64,000 nucleotides of DNA from Atrichornis clamosus (Eukaryota; Chordata; Aves; Passeriformes; Menuridae). Shown here piece after piece: positions 59,901 to 64,000 of the stretch; within the stretch, counting starts at the first letter, position 1; each line of letters opens with the position of its first letter. The notes beneath the pieces were generated by a model that made no database searches, was not told where the DNA came from, and saw only the letters and a list, made by a program, of their open reading frames with translations. The stretch lies in the NCBI GenBank assembly GCA_013400975.1, contig WBMZ01010156.1:50048-114047 (forward strand). The letters run 5' to 3'. The position numbers were made by a program, and so were the translations under genes.

Positions 59901-61848
59901 CATCAGCCCAGAAAAAGTAAGAACATTGGTCACTCCAGAAACAGAAGAAAAAAGGATGGATGTGGCTCTTTCACAGAATGGGAAAAGAGAAAGAATATGA
60001 AGATTAGAGTAGATATTTACCTTCAAGATTTTATTTGCCTGCTCCAAATTCTCAGCATAGTGGCCATAAACATCCAGATTCTGACAAAAAATTTCTAATC
60101 CTGATCCCAGATTTCCTTTCTCCAGGTGAAGTGACAGAACACTGTGCACAAGAAGCAAAAACAGCTTGTGAAGGATACATTACTGACACCATTTTCACAG
60201 CTCCCACTGGTTCATTCCTATGCTGACCTTCCTTCATCTACTCCACTTCTCATCCAGTTTCTGTGCCAAGTATGTGCTTGAAGCCATGGAACACATTGTG
60301 GAGTAGGCTTACTGGGCTTAAACCACTATCTAGCAACTGGATATCCTAATATGTGATATGGGCCAGGAGTTTCCTGGGGACACCTCCAAGTGCCACGAAC
60401 GCTAGCAGTGCTGGAAGTTTTACATGCCTATTCTACAAGGTGTTAGCCTTATTTCCCAAAACCTTACTTTCTCATCAACATAGAGTCCTCCCAGTATAAT
60501 TACAAGAATTGCATCAGTGTGTCCACTTACTGGCTGGCTGCATATAAGGATTCCAGGGGGCCAAATATAGTTTCCAACACAGCAGGTTTCAGCGTCCCTT
60601 TGGCCTTTAAAATTGTCACAAAGTACTAAGTACAAAAAAAAAAGACATTTCAAATGGGTAGAATTCACAGATCATTCTAGAATTAATGAATGGTTTGGCT
60701 TGGAAAGGATCTTAAAGATCATCTAGTTCTTTCAGCCTGGTGAGGGACACTTTCCAAGCCCCATCCAACCTGGCCCATCACTTGTAAGAATGGGGCAGCT
60801 TCTCTGGGAAACCTGTGCCAGGGCCTCACCACCTTCACATTAAAGAACTTCTTCCTAACATCTCATCTAAACCAACTCTCTTTCAGTTTAAAAACATGCC
60901 CCCTTATCCTATCTCTATATGCCTGTGTAAAAAGTCACCCTCCCTCTTTTTTACAAGCACCCTTTAAGTACCAGAAGGCTGCAAAGATTATTAACCTCTG
61001 AGGTCCACTAGAAAGCCATTTGTGGCACAGAGCAGAAACCAGAAGTTGCACACTTTTGGGCTCAGAAGGATGTCAAATATTGTATCTACCTAAGATATCC
61101 ATCACGAGATGTAAGCCTTATTTGTAACTTTGACCAGAACTGTAAACACGTGTAACAGTAATAAGGCACTGATAATCTGTTTCAGTATCCTCAGATGCAT
61201 CTGGGTTTCACCATCTTATCCTTAATTTTTGCCTTGTCTGTGCCCCTCCTGTTCATACATCACAAGCATCTTAAGATGAGTCCCTATACAATCAAAACTG
61301 GAGAGATTTATGTCTGTGTACAGTCCAAAGCCAAAGGGCCAAACACACAAGATATCGAATATTACAGAGTAGGTAAAAGAAAAACAAGAAAAAACCCTTT
61401 CAGCTGCAGCAGGTATCCCAGGCATTAGGGATCTATCAGCGCCTTGCTCTTGACCCTTCCCCATGGCAACACATATGAGTATGTGCTGTCTGAAGATATC
61501 CACATACCAGAAGAGGCAGAAATACTCACTGTGAGCACCAAATCCAGCTGCTCAAGGTATTTGTGTTCAGTTTCCAGCAGCTCCTTGGCTGTCCGGCTAC
61601 GCTTTCTCTCCCAGCGAGCCCTCTGCTCTTCCACAATGTTTGCTCCAACCACAAACGGCAGGGATGAGTCACTCATGGCAGGACCAGGGTCAATATACAG
61701 GGAGGTAACAGATCCTGAACAGCCAAGCAAGATGAACATGCAACAAAGAATAATTTATGTTGCAGAGAAGGATTCTGAGCAAAAAACTCTACACTTTCCT
61801 ATGAAATAAAGGAAGTCAGCAACTGTTACCAACAGTTTCCTTCTGCAT
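50967..61848 (-). CDS. ARHGEF39: ARHGEF39, DH-PH Rho guanine nucleotide exchange factor (complete)
   Basis: Coding parts in order of transcription are 61714-61530 (conserved ATG at 61676-61674), 60625-60531, 60141-60021, 59015-58897, 57148-57078, 55803-55654, 52388-52159, 51264-51176 and 50982-50967. From that ATG they give 345 residues; human ARHGEF39 has 335. A further candidate first exon (61848-61830) would add 19 residues. The DH domain covers about residues 20-215 ([60 protein letters not shown]). The PH domain covers about 235-340 ([59 protein letters not shown]). Family members exchange GDP for GTP on Rho-family GTPases in the cytosol; the human protein is linked to cell proliferation and migration. 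All introns are GT-AG and phases agree throughout. No breaks were seen. Confidence 0.95.
51176..51264 (-). CDS. ARHGEF39: ARHGEF39 exon: PH domain end
   Basis: The acceptor is cctttcag and the donor gtaggc. It reads [20 protein letters not shown] then WYRSLTAAV, including the C-terminal PH helix with its invariant Trp. Confidence 0.93.
52159..52388 (-). CDS. ARHGEF39: ARHGEF39 exon: first half of PH domain
   Basis: The acceptor is catgcccag and the donor gtaagt. It contains [38 protein letters not shown] and [13 protein letters not shown], the most conserved stretch with human ARHGEF39. Confidence 0.96.
54293..54812 (+). mobile_element. ERVL-type solo LTR, 3'-truncated
   Basis: It begins TGTGCTGGTTTGGCTGGGAT, the start of a common avian ERVL LTR, and keeps the AACACCTGCCTGCCCATGGG segment, a TTAAACTGTCTTTACCTCA poly(A)-region match and the CTCTCCCCCATCCCACTGGG near-terminal segment. 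The usual final part with the closing CA is missing. No internal retroviral coding sequence follows, so it is a solo or truncated LTR. It sits in an ARHGEF39 intron, antisense to the gene. Confidence 0.8.
55654..55803 (-). CDS. ARHGEF39: ARHGEF39 exon: DH-PH linker
   Basis: The acceptor is ataacctcag and the donor gtgggt. It runs from [20 protein letters not shown] to [11 protein letters not shown] and VLTSG, matching human LRRVQALLSGR and GLTSG. Confidence 0.94.
55915..55982 (+). mobile_element. short CR1 tail
   Basis: GATTGAACTAGATGACCTCT then agaggcctctttccaacc matches the extreme CR1 3' end. It lies in an ARHGEF39 intron. Confidence 0.6.
56083..56860 (-). mobile_element. CR1 LINE fragment with remnant ORF2 end, minus orientation
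   Basis: The inverted tail starts aatcacagaatcatttaggt. Inside, a - strand frame at 56627-56268 reads pieces such as [14 protein letters not shown] and [20 protein letters not shown], the usual C-terminus of the CR1 reverse-transcriptase ORF. It is 5'-truncated and lies in an ARHGEF39 intron, same strand as the gene. Confidence 0.88.
57078..57148 (-). CDS. ARHGEF39: ARHGEF39 exon: end of DH conserved helix
   Basis: A 71-bp exon between caacttag and gtatga, reading [20 protein letters not shown] then KLA. It continues the QRLHQY helix (DH conserved region 3) and was placed by phase and by the human ENTGPNSPDHQQL counterpart. Confidence 0.92.
58195..58400 (-). mobile_element. CR1 tail, minus orientation
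   Basis: GATCACAGAATATCCTGAGC, gaagagacccacaagg and atcaagtccaactcctgg-like sequence form an inverted CR1 end with aacacttcttgaaatctgg. Confidence 0.75.
58897..59015 (-). CDS. ARHGEF39: ARHGEF39 exon: DH domain core
   Basis: The acceptor is tgcacacag and the donor gtaagt. It reads [20 protein letters not shown], then [13 protein letters not shown]. The LPLPLQR motif is the conserved GTPase-contacting helix region of DH domains. Confidence 0.95.
60021..60141 (-). CDS. ARHGEF39: ARHGEF39 exon: DH domain part 3
   Basis: The acceptor is ttgtgcacag and the donor gtaaat. It encodes [19 protein letters not shown], then [20 protein letters not shown], in line with human LEGFCRHLELYNQFAAN. The joining codon reads His (CA|T) where human has Gln. 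Confidence 0.9.
60531..60625 (-). CDS. ARHGEF39: ARHGEF39 exon: DH domain part 2
   Basis: The acceptor is tttgtacttag and the donor gtaagt. It reads [18 protein letters not shown], then [20 protein letters not shown] is exact to the human protein. It ends two bases into a codon. Confidence 0.92.
60672..61000 (-). mobile_element. CR1 LINE 3' fragment, minus orientation
   Basis: Reading on the + strand: gaatggtttggcttggaaag, CTTCTCTGGGAAACCTGTGC, cagggcctcaccacc and aagaacttcttcctaacatc, an inverted CR1 tail in an ARHGEF39 intron. Confidence 0.85.
61530..61714 (-). CDS. ARHGEF39: ARHGEF39 exon: N-terminus and first DH helix
   Basis: The acceptor is ggctgttcag and the donor gtgagt. ATG at 61676-61674 in context gccATGa starts [16 protein letters not shown], then [19 protein letters not shown] as in human ARHGEF39. 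The human leader is of similar length, so this ATG is the likelier start. Confidence 0.92.
61830..61848 (-). CDS. ARHGEF39: ARHGEF39 candidate first coding exon (19 nt)
   Basis: On the - strand ATG CAG AAG GAA ACT GTT G is followed by a gtaaca donor. The phase-1 end joins in frame to the exon at 61714, whose first two bases finish the codon, and would place [19 protein letters not shown] before the conserved start. The human protein has no such extension, so this could be 5' UTR that happens to be open. Confidence 0.4.
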
Positions 61849-62749
61849 TCCCTCCCGTGGGCGCAGGAGCCCTGCATCAACCAGAGGAACAGCATTAGAA
61901 AGACCAGGCTGTGAAAGCAAGAGCAGTACGTGACGGTACCTCTGTAAGCAAATCAGTGTGCAATCCCACTCACAAACCACTGCTTCCTGTGCTCTGCCCC
62001 ACCATTCTTGGTGTGAAATTCTCATTAAACTCAAAGGAGTAGAAAACAGCCATGAGATTTGTCTTGTGGGGGAAAGAGAAGAGAAAGAGAACACTGTTAC
62101 TTGTTTTCCCATGGAGGTAACCAAGAAGGAAGCAGTTTGCTTTGTCATTTTCACAATAGTTTGAGCTTTTAGAAATGAGAGAGGCCAAGCAACTGCTGTG
62201 AATCACACCAGTGTTGCTCCTGCTCTGCTCTTCTGCTACTGCGTCATGATTTTGTTACACAGAAAACATTCCCACTTTTAGCACACTCTCTCAGAGAAAG
62301 AGGCATATTTTAGCAGAACACCAGTTAAATAATGTTCTTTTGATGAAAATGCTGTGCAGGCAGTTGCACACTCTGTAGTTTCTCTGGACGCGGAGTTACC
62401 TCTGAAAAGTTCTGGTTCCCACATGAACAAGACACATTAATATAGAAAGATGCATCATCATAGAGAAGGAAATTTGTCAAACACAACCTTCCAGAGACAT
62501 TTAAGACATGTAAATCAATGTTTGAAACAAAAGTTTCGCATCAAATGAGGACTCATTTAATGAGCTAGCAAAAGTCCAGATAGCTGAGGGACGTGTGCAG
62601 TGTTTTATAGTAGCAGGAGATTCTCCAGAGGTTTGTCCTCATATTCACTTACAGCACAATCACAAGCCGAGCCCAGGCCATGTCTTGGTCAAAGAGGGCA
62701 GACCTGGCACCACTGTAGATGCAGAGGGAGCACTGCAGGGAATGCCATG

Positions 62750-62913
62750 CAAAGCTTAGCATCAGTCCTCTCCCTGAAGTGTTCAAGACCGGGCTGGATG
62801 GGGCTCTGAGCAACCCTGGCTAGTGGAAGGTGTTCCTGGCCTTTGTGGGAGTGTTGGAAGGAGGTGGTCTTCAGGGTCCCTTCCAACCCAAACCACTCTG
62901 TGATTCTATTAGT
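62750..62913 (+). mobile_element. CR1 LINE 3' tail
   Basis: GTGTTCAAGACCGGGCTGGA, tggggctctgagcaaccctgg, ggtcccttccaacccaaacc and the terminal ctctgtgattctatt form a well-kept CR1 3' end. Confidence 0.88.
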
Positions 62914-63040
62914 GTGCAGGTGCAAAGTACTCACCAGAAATGGACTGAAAAGCTGCCATTTGCAGACCACCTTTAGCCAGGGTAGATTGCAGCCATGATT
63001 TTCATTTTGCAGACCAATTTCTTTTAACAAACAATAATTT

Positions 63041-63090
63041 AAACAAAAAACAAAAAACAAAACAAAACAAAAAAAAAAACAAAAAAAAAC
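63041..63090 (+). repeat. A-rich (CAAAA)n tract
   Basis: CAAAAAA and CAAAA units merge into A10 and A9 runs. Simple sequence, possibly a retroposon tail. Confidence 0.85.
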
Positions 63091-63249
63091 CCCACCACCA
63101 AAAAGAGTCATACCAGGTTTGACCATCTCCTGGTCACATAAAGAGGTTCAAACACTCCCACTATTGCACAATATATTCTAACTGTGTCAGGTCTATGTGG
63201 TGAGAGCTGTCTGCAGCCAGTGGGTACACTGGAAAACACTTTACCTACA

Positions 63250-63441
63250 GGTGACAGAACTGCTCCAACTTGCTTCTCCCATCTCACATTCAGAAACCAC
63301 TGAACACCTTCTGTTACCATCCCCTTCAACATTTCTAAATTTTTTTAGTATCCTCAAAAGTTTCCTGTCATTATTGCTGCACAGCCTCTCTCGATATCTC
63401 AGGAGTGTAACCACATGGTGGACCAGCTCCAAGGGCCACAT
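63250..63441 (-). pseudogene. possible relic of an elongin-A/TFIIS N-terminal domain
   Basis: From ATG at 63441-63439 the - strand reads MWPLELVHHVVTLLRYRERL then CSNNDRKLLRILKKF, like the elongin-A pattern of helix, RL, then DxKKLLKYLKKL. After that the matching continuation (TEGVQWFLNVRWEKQVGA against the family's ETGV...VNSLRKHEHVG) sits in another frame, past an A7 run. Similarity is judged by eye and is weak. Confidence 0.2.
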
Positions 63442-64000
63442 GGGGAGGGAAAGAAGAAGGGGAACAGGTAGGGAAGCAACCTCAGAGCCCACAGCCAACC
63501 CTCAGCCAACCTGAGGAGTAAAGGAGTAAATATTGCCAGAGTTAATACTGTGGGCAAACTATGGTCCTATCCTTCCTTCAACTCCCCTGTGCTGTAGGGT
63601 ATTCAAAGTGTACTTTGAATCAGTCAAAACCAAGGGAATTATATTTTTCAGCAGATGAGAAAAGATCCATCAAAAGACTTGTGGGATTGAACAGAATGTT
63701 TTTCTTGATCAAAAATTAAGCTTTTCACTCATTATCAGGGTTTTGGGTTTTTTTTTTTAAACAAATGAAAGGTGTTTTAGAGAAATAAATGTTTCCAGTA
63801 AAAAAGAATATGAGCATGCTGATAAATATTGACTAAGCGCTAACCAATACTTCTCTCTGACTGCGACACGGATTCAATAAACACTTGGCTGGAACCAGGG
63901 ACCAGTTTAGCCAAAGGGATCGCTAGGGGTCATCCAGTTGAGCCCTATGTCAGAGCGGGGGTACCACCAAAGTCAGATGAGCTGCTCAGGGCCTCATCCT

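Larger units (their letters stand above)
61849..64000. other. Region upstream of ARHGEF39; no gene established
   Basis: It should include the ARHGEF39 promoter, but no CpG island or TATA box was recognised. It holds a CR1 tail at 62750, an A-rich tract at 63041-63090 and a short - strand frame at 63250-63441 with weak resemblance to a TFIIS/elongin-A N-terminal domain. The final 500 bp show nothing recognisable. Confidence 0.6.

Noticed and set aside
63197..63514. 105-residue + strand frame
   Set aside because: Overlaps the - strand elongin-like segment, is serine/leucine-rich and shows no domain.

Overview
The window looks like avian nuclear DNA. Three vertebrate genes can be read exon by exon. 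The interspersed repeats are CR1 LINE tails with bird-type 3' ends, plus one LTR of the bird ERVL type. A songbird or other neoavian genome fits, but species cannot be fixed from sequence alone. Human CCBE1 (18q21) and ARHGEF39 (9p13) both lie in blocks that correspond to the avian Z, so Z linkage is likely; this is inference.

Layout. Positions 1-42,475 (+ strand) hold the 3' nine coding exons of CCBE1, a secreted calcium-binding EGF/collagen protein of lymphangiogenesis. The two 5' exons (signal peptide and first cysteine-rich segment) were not found and probably lie upstream, so the first 21.5 kb is one intron. It holds decayed CR1 pieces, a perfect palindrome beside a GATA site, and a 14-bp-stem hairpin. 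One CCBE1 intron stays in frame only with a GC donor. From 42,476 to about 47,420 there is 3' UTR and intergenic DNA with no gene seen.

MRPL17 (mitochondrial ribosomal protein bL17m) is a compact three-exon gene at 48,048-48,733 (+). It has a CpG island, a ZNF143/THAP11-type ACTACA..TCCC promoter motif and a poly(A) signal at 48,956. A 5'-truncated CR1 copy ends just upstream of that motif.

ARHGEF39 (a small DH-PH Rho guanine nucleotide exchange factor) runs on the - strand from about 61,848 to 50,967, convergent with MRPL17. Nine coding exons give 345 residues from the conserved start, and a tenth upstream exon could add 19 more. Its introns contain several CR1 copies and a truncated ERVL-type LTR. 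Beyond 61,849 there is intergenic DNA with another CR1 tail, an A-rich tract and a short segment that weakly resembles a TFIIS/elongin-A N-terminal domain.

The three genes do not form a functional unit: one product is extracellular, one mitochondrial and one cytosolic. No bacterial-style operons, CRISPR arrays or tRNA/rRNA genes were seen. Most long open frames are chance frames in introns or lie within repeats. All exon borders below were placed by splice-site consensus, reading-phase continuity and remembered similarity to the human proteins; no alignment was run.
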